From Casuarius casuarius (taxonomy: Eukaryota; Chordata; Aves; Casuariiformes; Casuariidae): a DNA stretch of 64,000 nucleotides. The position numbers and the translations under genes are program-made. Shown piece by piece: positions 14,424 to 28,454 of this stretch. The DNA is taken from contig PTFA01000031.1 of assembly GCA_003342895.1 (NCBI GenBank), forward strand, positions 5,808,678 to 5,872,677. The letters run 5' to 3'. The notes below the pieces were generated by a model. It had not been told where the DNA came from. It made no database searches and saw only the letters and a list, made by a program, of their open reading frames with translations. Numbering within the stretch: position 1 is the stretch's first letter; each line of letters opens with the position of its first letter.

Positions 14424-17400
14424 CCTTTAAACATCTGGCATTTACATACCGTCAACACATGAGAATATCTGAGAATCAATATTCCAGGCCCCCAATTCCA
14501 TTACTTCTGTTAAGCCAGCACAGACTTAGAACTGATGTAAATGGCCAACTGAACATTTTTCTTTTATGAGGAAGCCTTACCATGTGGGCCTAAAAAGGCC
14601 TCCATGCTTTCACATAAATGAAGATACAGATGAAGCACTCGCTGTGTATCAGAAAAATCCAGCAACCAACCTACAATGTTATTTACAGCTAGCATAGAGC
14701 ATAAGAATCTTTTATCTCATTTTCAAACTGGATCTGAATTTGGGGGCCATTAACAAAGAACTGAAAGAGTAGTTATGCCGCATAAAACATAATAATTATG
14801 TCCGTGACATAAGCGTGTGATACTATACATAGTCCACCACATAATGCAATTAGACACATTCGTAATAAGGAAGTACTCCAAATCAGCGAGAGGTTGGATT
14901 TAAAAATAAAATAAAATAAAGATTGCTGCATTGCACTGCATGAAAGTTCCCAAGCAGGAAACTGCATCTAGAAATGAATCGGCAGTCTTAGTGTTAAGAA
15001 CAGAACATTTATTACATATGGCTTTATAAGCACTGCATGGATGCACACTGACATATAGAACATAAGCTACTTTTAAATTAGTGGCCTATTTACCATCTTA
15101 ATGCATGAAACCAAAGAAAACATCCTTGAAATGCACCATTTCCTTTATACTTCTTGACACTGACAATCATGACATAAATATACTATTTTTAACTTAGTTT
15201 GTCAATCCATTTCCTACCCGAATTCAACAGAATTATCTACAATTTAAATTGTCCTCTGAAAGAAACTCATGACCAGAAGGGACTTACCAAAACTAGTCCC
15301 AAGGATGATGAAGAACTTCTGGACATGTGCAACTGGGAGTAAAGTAATTTAGTGGTAGTTTTTATTTTATAACTAAAAGGATCATGTTTACACAAGTATA
15401 ACTTCTGCCAATACCTCCCACTACAGTAAATTTATCTAACCCTTGAATCATCAATAGCACATGAAAAGACTACAAACATCTATCTGGCTGATACTGAGCC
15501 AAAACTCAGGCATATGGACTGTTGTATATTCTGTCATCAGGAATAAAGCATTGCAGTACATTTCTTCTATTTATAGTTCAAAGAATTTAAAAAGAAAATT
15601 ACAAAACCTTTAGTGTCAGCAAAGGGAGCTACAAAAGCTGCCTGAGCTTACACAGTTCATGACCACAGCTTCACCATACGCAGTTAAAAAATAGTCACTG
15701 TGATTGACAGTATTTATCGGTTTTGTTTATGTGAAACTAAAAGGAAGACTTGTAATACACTGTAGAATGTCTAATTTGACACTGTATTGTATACTTGGAG
15801 TGAAAACAGTAACGAAGTGTGGGCAAGTTCAGTAGCTAAATGCATGGTTTATGACTGAGAAAACTCTTTCAGAACAAAAGCTCTTTCTTCCTATTATGTG
15901 TCATGGCCACACATTTAAAATATTAAACCTAGCACATTTATGAGAATGTAAAACTTTGGAAAATTATTTCTCAAATTTCCAAACATATACATACATATAT
16001 ATCTATATATTCACACACACCTAACATAATTTATGGAAAAAGCTTTTTCAATCCAAAAGGCCAAGTAGTAGAAATATCCTTCCCTACCTACTTCTTAAAA
16101 TTTTGCCAGACAGACAGACCTTTTACCAGTTACACATATCATTATGCTACTGCACTATTTTCAATGAAGACAATGGCAAAAATACTAGCATTAGCAGTGG
16201 CACACTCTAACACAGACATGAATCCAAAGGTCAGATCCTTAGATGGCCTAAGTTGGAGCGGCTCTGTTGATCTGAATAACAAGAAACTGAAAAATGAGCC
16301 CAATGAATTTCCACAGACCTTCAAAGATTCATGGAAAACATGGCTGGCAGAGATCTGAAGACATTATTCAGCACATATTACTGACCTAAGGGAGGATCAG
16401 ATTTCTTTAACCAAAAGTCATTAGCTGTTAAGCGCAATGGTTCAGGAACATTATTCAGCTCATTCCTAAAATTTGCCAGAAGCTAGAAGGATATAATGGG
16501 AACTGCTCTTATCTTCTTTTCGAAATATCCACTACTCATCCCCACCACATACTGGGATAGATGACACTATGGTTCACCTGCTTTTCTGCTCCTTTCTCCC
16601 AAGAGACATTGAAATAGAGTGTTATGCACACTCAATCCTTCCCTCTGGCTTCTGGAGGTCATGATCCCTAATGTAAAACCTTCTCTCTTTTGTCAACAGA
16701 AAACACAATGAGGTCTGAATGGCCACCAACATGACAATATCAGAGTTGTAAGAAGGTTAATTTATGTACAGAGAGATTACAAGCCATCCATAATAAGGCA
16801 TCCAGTGTGTATTCACAATCAGATCCAGCAGATAGATGCTGAATATAAAGGCATGTGAGAAACTACAGTTCAGAGGAAAACAGATAGAAGTGCTGCCAAG
16901 AAAATAACTTTTTCTTCCTTAAACATGCCAGCTTTCTTCCTTTTTTTTATATCTGGGAGAGCACAATGCAAAACTTAGCTACATATAAGTGGGAGAGGTG
17001 GCCCTATGACCTGGCATTTTTCTTGCATTGACTCTACTTCCAGGATGGTGGAAGAACAGAGTCCAGGCCACATTGAGAGCTCAGCTCCAACTGGCAATGA
17101 AGCCGCAGCACTGCTCTTTGGCAATGAAGTCTGAACACAGCATACTGAAGTCTGATCTCAGAAGCATCTCCATTAGATGCTGCATCCTAAAATCACATAG
17201 TAATATGACTTAATCTTCCCTAGCACCAAGAATACAGCCTCCTCAGCATCAGGCAGAGAAAAACAACCCAAATGAGCAATGAAACAGTCATGTCTAACAG
17301 TGGAAAATGTCTCCTATGCAGTGATCTTGTTGTTCCAAAGCCCTTGCAGGAAAGAAACAGGTTCTGACTGCCAACAGAAAGACTTAGTAGTCCTAAAACC

Positions 17401-19581
17401 AAGGTGGCTATTCATGGCAGGACAACCCTAACATAGCATGAGTTTTGGTGACAAAGATTTGGTCTTGGAATCTATTATCCAACCCAAGATCTTTATGCAG
17501 GTCTTGAGTTGGGTAAGAAATAGCATCACGAGAGAATCTCTGCACCATACTGACCTCCAGTTTCTGTAACTGACCTTTGGACACATTGCGGATTGTACCA
17601 AATTAAAGAAGACTGGAAGCTTACAGTCTGCCCCAGTTCATGGAAAAAACAAAATTTTTTAAGGAGCCATTTGCATTCTCCAGGTTGTATTGCACCTCAT
17701 CATGAATGTTAACCTTCCATAAGGTCATAAACGTGAGCTTTGTGTGAGATTTGCATAGGGTTGTCACTACTGTCCAGCCCATCCTCAACTTTTGGCAGAC
17801 TTTTGCTCATTCTGTGCCCTAGATTTGCAGTGTCCACAAGACTGAATCCTGGTGATACAATATCAGCAGGTGATTACATGGTGGCACTCATTTGTGACAA
17901 TGCCTCATGACTTAAAGTATCATGGAGTAATGAGTTTATCCTAAAGGTTAACCTTTTGGTTCAAAATACGTATTTCCCCCTTACTGCTGCTGTGGGGAAT
18001 TTTTTTTCGTTGCTATTTCTTCGATATTTGCACAGATTTACATCCTGCCCCAACATATTTTTCAGTATTATACCTGTCAGTGAGGATCAAATTTAAGCCT
18101 TATAACAAGCTACTGTAGGCGTGCCTGGAAACTACAGGCAGCATGTACTTAAGTCCACACCTGTGAAACAGAATGACTCTGAATGTGTTTTCTTTTCCTG
18201 GACACTTTTTGAGTACTGTCCTTTAAACTTTAGTAGATACTCAGCAATTTGTTATTGCTGTGGGAGGGAACTGTTTTTTTATACTTCAGAAATGCGCAGC
18301 CTTCAGGAGTTTGGCTAGTGGAAAAGGAAGGGCTGCTCCTCTTAGCTATCTCAGGAACTACAGAATCCCTGTATCGTGCCAAATTTTATCATTTTGCAGA
18401 GTGATGCTATAATTTTCTCACACTCAAACATCTTATAAGGCAGCATGTGTACGGAGAATGGAAAATGAATAACATTCTCTCCCTCACCCCAATGAAGGGC
18501 GTGCACCTGTCTTTAATTTCAATAAATTTCATTTTCACAAAAACTTCCACAATGGGAGAAAATGATTAATTCCTAAATGAAATACTATCAGCTAAACATC
18601 TTGGCCAGAAGGAAATCACTGGAGCAGAACTTGTTATTTAGAGTTGTAAAGTGCAAAATAATGGCTAGATGAAACACCAAAGATGTTTTCAATGGTGACA
18701 GGATGATAACATTAAATTGATGAAGGTCACTTATATATTAATTTTAGGATATTTTTGGTGGGAGCAGAGGCTAAATCAACTACTAAACTGTGATTTTATG
18801 TGAAGAGGATGAGTTCCACATCTGTATATTAATGAAAGGACTACATGGATTGATATTGGGGCCTTTCACATGTGCAGTTCTACTTGCAGATCCTGCATTA
18901 TATACATAATTACCTTTACTTTTGCATGCAGTTCTAGTAAGTTCCGTGTGAATAAGTTAGGTATGTAAATTTGGTTATTGCAGACTGAAGGCTTTTTTCA
19001 CTCTGAATCTAAATAAAGTTTACAGTTACTGTAAGCTAATACCACCTCCTGTCTGATTTGGTTCATCATATGAATCTATTATCAATTAACTGTCGTATGA
19101 ATTAACTGGTTGTATTTTCCAAATCTATAAGTCATTTAGAAGCTCAAATCTCAATGATCTGAATGAGATTTACAGTAAGACATGCACTCCAAAGGCCTTC
19201 AGGTGGTTTTGAAAACTGTCAACACTCTAGTTCCTTCCAGATGTTAGGTGAGTGCATTCTCATGAGCAGAAATTTCATGAAATATTTGGTAAGTTTCCCT
19301 TTTCCTCTATTCCTACTTAAAGTGAGGGAAAAACCAAAAATGACATAATGGACTTTTCAATACAAAATAGGATTCTTTTCTTAAGAAAATGTATACAAAT
19401 GCATGTAAGAACACAAATAGGCACAGAAAAATCAGCTGTGGTTAAAGTAGTGCAAATCTATTGTTCTAACTCCTCCTTTCTGAAAATACCACATTAAAAA
19501 AAATTACTTTTCCATTAAATGCCTTTGTGACTTCCACTGAAGATGCCAGAACTTGTTAGGTTTTTATCAAAGTCCCGTCAC

Positions 19582-19589
19582 TGACGTCA
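19582..19589. promoter_or_regulatory. Consensus CRE site TGACGTCA
   Basis: The full palindromic cAMP response element occurs here, next to a second half site CGTCA at 19577. An ATAAAAAGGGG stretch lies some 90 bases further on the plus strand, around 19676. No transcript can be seen starting here, so promoter use is speculative. Confidence 0.3.
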
Positions 19590-22500
19590 TTAAGGAGGGA
19601 TGGCAGCTGCTCCAAGGTTAAGATTGCAACAGAGTCCCCACTGGAATCTCAGTCTGAGCCTGACAAAAACATTCCATAAAAAGGGGGTTTCACTTTAGAA
19701 ACCACAACAGAAATGGCAGGAAGAAAAAGAAAAAGAGGCTTTGCACAAGCAAGACCTGCCATCATGTTTCCTGTTTGGCCTGCAAAATTGTGGCTTTCTT
19801 TTTCACTGTAAGAAGTGACCAGCTTCTGCTTCCATGCTCAAGGTCTCATGCTCAAGGTTGTATTTTGCAGTGGAAAAAAAAATGAATCCATGAGACACAA
19901 AGTATTAAAAATTCAGATCCTTTGCCATCCTTCCTACCAGTCTCCCCCTGCAAAAACCAATTCCATGCTGCTTTGAGTTCCCCAGACTTACTCTGCTTAG
20001 CCAGGTTTCCTTAGAAATGAGGACTGAAGAGTCTACATTGTCATCCAGCCAGTTTCTCCTCAATAATTTTTGAATTTCCTGTCCATTTTCAGCCAAGTTT
20101 GACAGAATGGTAGGTGCAAGTTGTGTGAAAATTGGCATGTGGGGCCAATGTGGGAAAGGTTGCAGCATATGCCCTTAATAGACATCACAGAATACAAACG
20201 AGATGGGCGGAAAGGAGGCGAACATGAGGAAGAGTCTTTTAGAGAAAAGTCTATGGGAAAGAAGACTCTGGTGGTTCTGCTATTCATGAACTACTCACTG
20301 TATGAAAACAGAGATTTCACCTCTTTCTAATCTCTAATCCTTCTAATAATGGACTCATTATTTCTCATGCCCTTAAAGCAAGTCCCAAGCTACAATGTAG
20401 TATCCTTAGTTATGCTTAACTAGGAAACTTGACCGGAATCAGTACTTGCAGTATTCCTTTTCAAAGTCTTGTTAAGAAGGGTTAATAGAGATAATTATAT
20501 AGCTTTTTCAAACCAAGATACTGTGTAACCTTAGCAGAGGTTAATATCAGAAGCAGAAGTTTAATAGAAGAACCTAAGAACCACATGCAGAGTCTTCTTT
20601 AAAACACTAGTACTAAAGCCAGGCAAATTCAGCTTCTTTACATCCTACAGCAAAGTCAAGGCCCGTCAGTATATTCTGTGTGAACTGGCCTTGGACAACT
20701 CTCCTCCCTTTCTCTACAGAATGGCTTAAAAAAAAATATTTAGTGTCCTTTTGATCTTTTGGCTCCCTGCCTTGGCATGTCTTATGACTTCGGCCGGAAC
20801 CTGGAAGAAGCATCTTCCTAATTAATAGCTCAGGAATTATTTCAGACTGCCACCCACCAGGACTGTTTAGCTAGATGGATTTGTGACCTTTCAATGCTTT
20901 TCTCCAGCCTCGTCCCAGGGTGCTGCAGTGACCATTTTGTGCCTGTGCCCACCACAATTCTACCTAGCCCCAGACACCCCCCATCCTCAAGTGACCCTTA
21001 AAAGACTTGTGAGAGCCCTCCACAACTCAGCTTTTCCAGCATATTAGAACACTTTTATATGTTCTTTTCCCGTGCTCCAGGCACCATCAATGCTGCAGAG
21101 CAATACTGCAGTGCCCTACTCCCTCTTAAAATACCTTTGTGTGTGGTTAGTAAACAGCTCCAGATACAAGACCTAATTGATGAACTGTTTCTAAGCCTCC
21201 CATTAATGTAGTCCCAGACTTTGTAGACCGTTACAACTGTTTCTGCTTCTAGCAAAGTGCCTCCACCTACAATATAACTAATAAAACATACTGTTAACAT
21301 TTATTTGCAGTGTCTGTATACAAACATGCAAGGAGGATTCACGAACAGATACAAACCAGAAAACAATGCCCCCAAGCATAAGTTTATGGCTAATATTTTC
21401 AAATGACAACTGATTCGGGGCACCTCAGGGGGAGGCGGGGGTTGTGTCCAGAGTGAAACATTTATAAGGACTCTCAACTTACAGAAGGTTCTGGGAGCCC
21501 ATAGGCTGAAACACAATCCCTTTTAAGGTATTTTTAAGGGTCACCGAAAGAATAAGACATCCAAAACAATTAGTCACCCTCGAAAAATCTTGACCATTTA
21601 TGTAACCTTTTTTTTCTAGTTGTGAATAACTGGCTGAGCTTGTGAACCCATACACTCAACTTTATGGCATTTCTTTGAAGGTTTGTCTGTCTGTCTGTCA
21701 CACAATAGCCTGGGAATGCTGCATTCACTCAATTAAAAATGTTAGAGACTATTCCAAATACTCACAGCCAAGGAAAATGAGCAAGACAGTAATGGAGAAC
21801 ACGAAGAGCCTTCGTCATCTGCCTAGTGCTTCCACTTTCGACCTCTTAGGTCAAAGATCTGGCTGACAACGTTCACTAACACTTTCTGAAATAACAGTAT
21901 CACTCCCTCATCTCTGCATCTTTGCAATAGATCTTATTATGTTGTTCCCCCAACAAACATCTTATTTTCCGAAATAATGGCAGGGAGGAACTGGAATGTG
22001 AGGACACAAACATAGGCCTTCACAAGGAGGGAAAGCAGAGGTCGTGGGACGCAGGTGGTAGAATAAATGCCCACAGTGCATACTTCTTTTATGGAAGCAC
22101 AATTAATGATCCTGGGTGACGGAGATGGAGGTTGGAGAAGGGGGAGTAAGAAGGAGGGGATATGTATAAAGTGTCCCTCCCATTAGGCAGGATTAGCGGG
22201 AACGGATGACTCAGGGGGGTAGAAAAGGCTGGAACTGGAGGTACAAGTTTGGAGAGGAGGCCTGCACAGGCCCAGCTAAAAGAGAAAGGAAAACCTGGGA
22301 GGGAGAAGGGAAGAATGGTGGGCACAAACAATGAAAAGGAAGTTTGGGGAAACTGCTGCTGAAAAGTAAAGGGAAAGAAAATTAGCCATACTGGGAGCTT
22401 GGGAGGAGCAGGGCTGGAAGAAAACAAGAAGCCACTGATGTATGCAGTGCGGTTGGCCTATAGACACTATTAGCATGTGCTTCTCTGGTCTTACAATTCA

Positions 22501-23051
22501 CTTCAAATTTATCATGCTAACTGCAGCTATGTTGCAAGCATAACAAAGGAGCACCAGTCACTTCATGGAGGGAACTGTCTAAAAAGTAAAAGGAGCTCTA
22601 AAAACTTCCTTCAAATTTCAGGTCAAACAGACAGCCTTAATATTTTCTGAACACAATTAGACTTTCACACTATATAAAAAGGCATTGTGTGAGGGGCTCA
22701 TTAGTGCTTAAGTTCACTGCAGTTTTTCTACTCAAGTCCTTCAAGATAGAATGGGCTTAGCATCCTGCCCTAATTTGCAGAGTTCTGACTTTGCAGAATT
22801 CTTTGAACAGTGGGATAAATTTCATCTCAGCTATAAACCTACCACCTTCAGTAAAGCCAAACCAAGGATATTTGTTGCCAATAGTGTTTTACCTCATAGC
22901 AGAAGGCAGCATTCAGCTTGTCGTAACATGTTTAGTTTGAGAGTCTGAACTTAGCCCAGTGTAGAACACATGGGCATGTGCTTAGCTTTTACATACTTAC
23001 CAGATGTATTGAAGGAAAAGTACATTTACCTGAGAAGGGCTACATTACACA

Positions 23052-23131
23052 GAAAAGAGAAAAGAAAAAGGAAAGAAGAAAAAGGAAAGAAGAAAAAAGA
23101 AAGAAGAAAAAGGAAAGAAGGAAAAGAAGAT
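23052..23131. repeat. Purine-rich GAAA/GGAAA repeat
   Basis: An uninterrupted purine stretch of about 80 bases built from variants of AAAAAGGAAAGAAG. The plus frame through it gives a lysine-glutamate-rich peptide that is an artefact of the repeat. Confidence 0.9.
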
Positions 23132-23886
23132 GGACCTGTGATTATATCCTCAACTGATTTTTTTTTCGAACCCTAGAACAGTGTGTACATGTGAAAAGCT
23201 GATTGTCAATCTTGACATTTTGATCATGGCAAAAAAGAAAACATACAGATGAACTTTCCATAAATACTATGCAAGCATCTGCTTTGTCCATGCAAATCTG
23301 ATAACTGTGTGCACAAATGAAGAACTGGATATACAAGCTGAACCATGCAATCAACAGTGTTTCACAACAAATAGATGGTTTTACCAACATGAATCAGAGA
23401 GATGGATTTTAAACTTTTGTCTCTCTAGGCTAATCCCAAGATGCATTGTGCACAGGTAAGAGTAACTGTTAGTTTTACAAATATTTAAGCATCCTGTTGC
23501 AGTATTCTGAAGAGATGTGAATAAGACTTGCCTGTTTAGCACTTCTGGTACTGGAAAGGACAGAATGAATGTTTACCTATATAGATAGAAATAAAACCAA
23601 TAGGTCAGGAATTTTGATTTCTACCTCCTAAGTTCCCATTACTAAAAAAAAAAACAAAAAAAAACACAGATCATTTAATACAGTATTATGCTGTCCTTAT
23701 AAGATATGCAGAATGTTCATTGAAAGATCTTCTGTCTTGAAATGATTATACTGAACTGAGCACCAGATTGTACTTACCAAACACTCTCATACTTTCAAAT
23801 CACTGTAGAGCAGATACTGCCTGCATAGCACACAAAAGGATCGCATCAGCTGTGCTGTGCATTGCAGGGAGGAGTATGCTAGTCTG

Positions 23887-23906
23887 GGTAAGCTTATAAG
23901 CTTACC
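23887..23906. repeat. 20-bp perfect palindrome
   Basis: GGTAAGCTTATAAGCTTACC is identical to its own reverse complement, with no spacer. Its flanks do not extend the symmetry. It contains two HindIII-type AAGCTT sites around a central TATA. Confidence 0.9.
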
Positions 23907-25841
23907 ACAGTGACCATCCAACATGGAGAAAGCCCGTTGCCTGTTCAGCACTCTTATTTCAGGTTGACTGGAAGAGTCTTAAGGTTCACAAAACAGCGAA
24001 AGTGGGCTAGAACAATGTTTTCAATATGTTTGATCTAATACTAGAATTCCCTGTCATGCTGCAGGCCTGCATGGATATAGGAGCATGCTTATGGGAGTGG
24101 CAGGCATGCCCATCAGAGTGCAGGTGTATGCTAAAGCAGCAGGCTGCTTTATCTTATACTCTCCTCTTAGTCATTTTTCTACAGGACTAACACCCCTGCT
24201 GAATCATCTGTGCTAGATTATCCTCCGACACGTTCCTGGCAGTTCCTATTTTGGCAGGCTTCACTGACCCCCTCCTTTGCAGCCCATCCCACTCCCCATG
24301 TCTTTTTTTATAAATTCTAAATACCTTCATCTTGTTTCCTGCACTTCTACTTGTGCATTTGATCTTGCACAGTTTAAATGGCCATCTTGCCACTAATGAA
24401 CAGAAGCCTCAAATGTACCTTCTGCCTTTAGGCTGAGCATTGTACTATTTGAAGCAGCTCAGAAATCAGGGCTGTGATTTCCGAAGACATCTGAAGTTCT
24501 TGATGCCTGCAGCTGGAGCTCTGCAGGCTCAGTACTCTTGAAAAAATCAGATCCAAGGTTCCTCAGGTAAAGAAACCATAAAATTAGTGTCCAGAATTGA
24601 AAAATCAGACTTGAGTCCTCTTCACATGTAGCCCAGCCATCTCAAATTTGCAGGTGCAACACACTGGAGGAGGGAATCACAAGTTTCATGAGCAGTTGAG
24701 AGAGTGAATGCTCGTTTCTAAAGGATTTGTGACTCACGCCACTCAGACAGCAGCCTTTTGTCTACTGGCAGCTTCTCCATTAGTAGTGGCAATAACGCAT
24801 CTCTTCCTTCTTCCGTCAACTGACCACCTATTTGTACATATCTCAGGGGAGTATAAGCAGCTTAGAGACCTCTAGCCCTCTCAAAATTTTTTGAAATGGT
24901 CAACAGGCTCAAAAGTCACAGACAGGGTAGACAGACAGAAACATCTTGAAGCTAAAAGACCTCAGGCTGGGATTTTCACAAGATATCATGCTTGAATCCC
25001 ACTGAAATGGGAACCAAGTACTCTTGATGAGCACAGCCCTCTTCTACAAAAGACAATGAAATCATAGCAGATGATAGTTTAAAATCAACATTGCTTCTCT
25101 TGAATCTTCAGCAATACCAGCATCACAGTACCATTGCTAACACTGTTTCGGAAAGAAACAAGACTCATAAAAACTAGTGCTGTAGTGGCTTTGAACCCAT
25201 AATTTTTCTGGTCACACTGGTTTGACATATTAGGAAGGCCTGTTCTACAAAGTCATCTCTACCATTTCAGTGTCTGATAATACATTTGCTATTATTACTG
25301 ACATTTTTATCCTATTCCTTTCTGACTATGGAGCATCTGTAAAGACTGTATTTTACACTGTAAAAGTTTGGGGAAAAAAACATTCAACTTTTTGCCTGCA
25401 GTTGTGTTTATATATGTGTTTCAGCCTGCACCTTTACAATTCCTTCTGTCTAACACTTACTCAATTCAGCCAAGTTGAGAAGGTGAAAACGTAATGTAGG
25501 CTGCTTGCTCTGGAGAGCCCAGCATACAACCTACAATTTCAGATTCAAGCAATAGCTGTAAACAGCCACCATCATAGACAGAAATGATTATATAACAAAG
25601 TTCATCTAGAGGATGAGTTCAAAAAAAGGGGAAGGGAGGGGAGGTACATGAAACTTTCCTTCATAATGGAAAATGAACTCAGAAAAGGTGGAAATTTTAT
25701 AAGGAGAAAAGAAAATGTGAAATGAATACCCTTTGGTTCTCTGCCCCAGAACTCATCCTCCACAGGCTTTGTTCTGTGGAGAGGAAGTAGGAAACAAAAA
25801 TGAAAATATTTCTGGCATGAACCGAGAGCAAAAAAGAAAAA

Positions 25842-25854
25842 GGGGGGGGGGGGG
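25842..25854. repeat. G13 homopolymer
   Basis: Thirteen consecutive G follow an A-rich stretch. The length is likely variable and error-prone in sequencing. Confidence 0.95.
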
Positions 25855-26273
25855 AATAGAATGACTGCTAAAATTCCATATTTCCACATCTGCTTTCAAT
25901 TACACTTATGTCAAGTCATTTTATTATTTGACAAAACCAATCCAAGGAATTAGGCTTTTGTCGGATGCCTTGAAATGTCATTAAGTGCTCATACACAAAT
26001 ACACACACATACAAATAAAGTCACGTTTTTCCATCCAATATAAATGTGATTACTAGTTTTGAGGATGACAGAATGAATGAAATGTTACCAACTTTCAAAC
26101 TGCCACTTCCCTGATCTCCTGTCAGCATTGCCCTTTCACATAAGGCCAATGTGAGGGTGAGATCTCCATTTCTCCAGAGCAACTGGTAAAGACCTACAGT
26201 GCCTGTGTTGGGAACAGCAGGAGGAGGAAATGGAAGAATGAGTGCTGCTTAGATTAGACTGGGAGGAAAAAAG

Positions 26274-26355
26274 ATATATATATGTATGTATATATATGTA
26301 TATATACACGTGTGTGTGTGTGTGTGTGTGTGTGTGCACGCATGCATGTGTGTGT
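26274..26355. repeat. 82-nt alternating purine-pyrimidine microsatellite
   Basis: An AT/GT compound microsatellite passes without interruption through ACACGTG into a long GT run, then GCACGCATGCATG and GT again. Every base from 26274 to 26355 alternates between purine and pyrimidine. Such runs favour Z-DNA, and the AT-rich left part can also extrude as a cruciform. Confidence 0.95.
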
Positions 26356-27904
26356 CCATTTACAAGTTATAATTTTGTCAACAATCCAAATCTGGTTTTA
26401 AATTAAATATTAGCAATAAACTCAGAGAGAAAAGATTTCCAAAATGCATGACAAAGGAAGTGCTAGCAGCATATGTCTTTTCAACAACTCAACAGATGTC
26501 TTTCCCTCCCTCCCAGTTATCCCAGCCCATCTATTTAAGATTCTCTATACTTTTAAGAGTTGGAGCCCTCAGACTGCTGTTTGTATACTAGCTTCAGAGG
26601 AAATCCCCATAGTCTTTCTCTTTCTTTTACATCGAGGTATGAATCTGGAGGGGCAGGGGGAAAATGCTAAACACCTTCTGAAAAATCAAAATAGTGGATG
26701 GGTGTCAGACTAGATCTCCAAAATTGTATAACACCAAGGGCCACCAGTCACTTAAAAAAATAACAATAATAATAATAATCTTGTCTCCGATTATTTATTT
26801 ATGGCTTGTTTTAGAAAGCAGCATTACTTTGCTGCTCTACATGGTTGTGATCTCTCATGATAACAGCTGAGGAAATAAAAGCTGTGTGTTTCTTTTGGCA
26901 TTTTCTCATTTCAGAATGTGCAGGCTCGCTGACATGTTTTCACTCATCATGCTGATATAACTGCATAAAATCCCCTGGCTTTTCAGTATCTTATCAATGT
27001 GCAGCCTGGGGAATTCATCAGTGACACCTTTTTGAGTCATAAGAGATAATCCTAGTCCTGAAGATTTAACTTCCTCTGATTTGCACACTCTCTCATGATA
27101 ACTTTCACTTGAAGGACTTTTTGGCAAAATAATGACAGAAATGGTGCCTTCTTGCATGATGGTCAACAGTTTGCAAAATGAGACTCTTCAGTAGTCAATC
27201 ATCATCTTTATCTATTTGAGTACGATCTATTTTGTTCACTTTGTAAGCATAGGCTAAAATTTTTATCATACCGAGACCATTCATATTCCCAGAGGCAGAG
27301 GTCCCACATTCCAAAAATGAAAGTAGAAATACATCCTTAGTCCAGCCATCCTACATGCATCAGCTGCAAATACCCACTGCCCACACAGTGACCCACTGGC
27401 ATTTCCTTTCAAATATCCTAAGCAACAGTTCTGAAGCCTGACCTTTAACAGAAGTGTGGGCTATTACAGAAAGATTTGATAACTTGACAGCTCTGCACAT
27501 GGAACAACTGGGTTAACAACAAGCAATAAAATAAACCGAGCTTAGCACATGACCTTGAACCATATTACAGTGATACCATCATCACATCTGTGGTATAAAG
27601 TGTCATGTATTACTACAGAATCAGTTCAGGTTTCCATAAAAGGCATCCTAGCAACCTGATCAGTTGAACTGGTAAATGAACAAATCTCCAAGAAAGTATC
27701 TCATTTTGGAAATAAAAAGAGCCTATCCTTACTTTTCCTATAAGCGTTTTCAAGACTAAAATGATCAACTCTAAGGAAGCAATAGGGAGATATGGTGAAA
27801 AATAAGGAGGAAGAAATCATGTTAATATGCATCTAATTTCAATTAAAAATGGGAGTATTTATATATGATTTAAGACTTTTAGAAATGAATAGTGGGTGTA
27901 GTTG

Positions 27905-27932
27905 CTTTCTTCTTCTTCTTTTTTTTTTTTTT
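27905..27932. repeat. TTC/poly-T tract
   Basis: Several TTC units run into a T homopolymer. Confidence 0.85.
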
Positions 27933-28417
27933 AATCTTAAACAAGGAGGTGAGAAGATGTATCCCAAATATATGCCACTTCCAGGTGTCTCAAAGGACCA
28001 AAACAATGAGGACTTCAAAATTTCTGCTAGTTCTTGAAAAATGTGGCTCTACACCTTAACTTGCAGCATGTGATAGCCCTCCAGAAGACTTTCTAAGATC
28101 TTTTAAACAACTGGAAATCTTTGGCTGACTTCTTAAAATTGACACTCCAGTGGTGTGATTCATATTTGCTCAGCAAAGCTCCAAACAGAAGAGGAGAGGA
28201 CATTTTCACCAATCAGAAAATATTTAAATCTTAGAAGAATACCTCTTGCCCTGCAACATGCCACCCAGTTTTGCTGATCAGAAACGCATGGATCAGATAA
28301 GCTTCCTTCCTCTTTGGGATACTTAATTTTCCAGATATCCCATCCCTAATGTTAGCTTGTATTCTTATTTTTAAATAGTCAATTAGGCTGCAAAGTTTTC
28401 AGGATAGAGACAACATC

Positions 28418-28454
28418 CACAGTGTGCTAGGCACTGTTCACCCCCCCCCCCCCC
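28418..28454. repeat. Old repeat end with a C14 homopolymer
   Basis: GTGCTAGGCACTGTTCA at 28424-28440 resembles the GTGCCAGGCACTGTTCTA end shared by MIR-like elements of amniotes. It is directly followed by a run of 14 C at 28441-28454. The repeat body is not recognisable beyond this point. Confidence 0.35.

Noticed and set aside
22671..22683. TATA box-like TATATAAAAAGGC
   Set aside because: No initiator, gene or transcript evidence downstream; AT-rich DNA yields such words by chance.
26906..27190. Minus-strand frame of balanced composition
   Set aside because: Length is within chance for this window and I recognise no family; a translated search would be needed to revive it.
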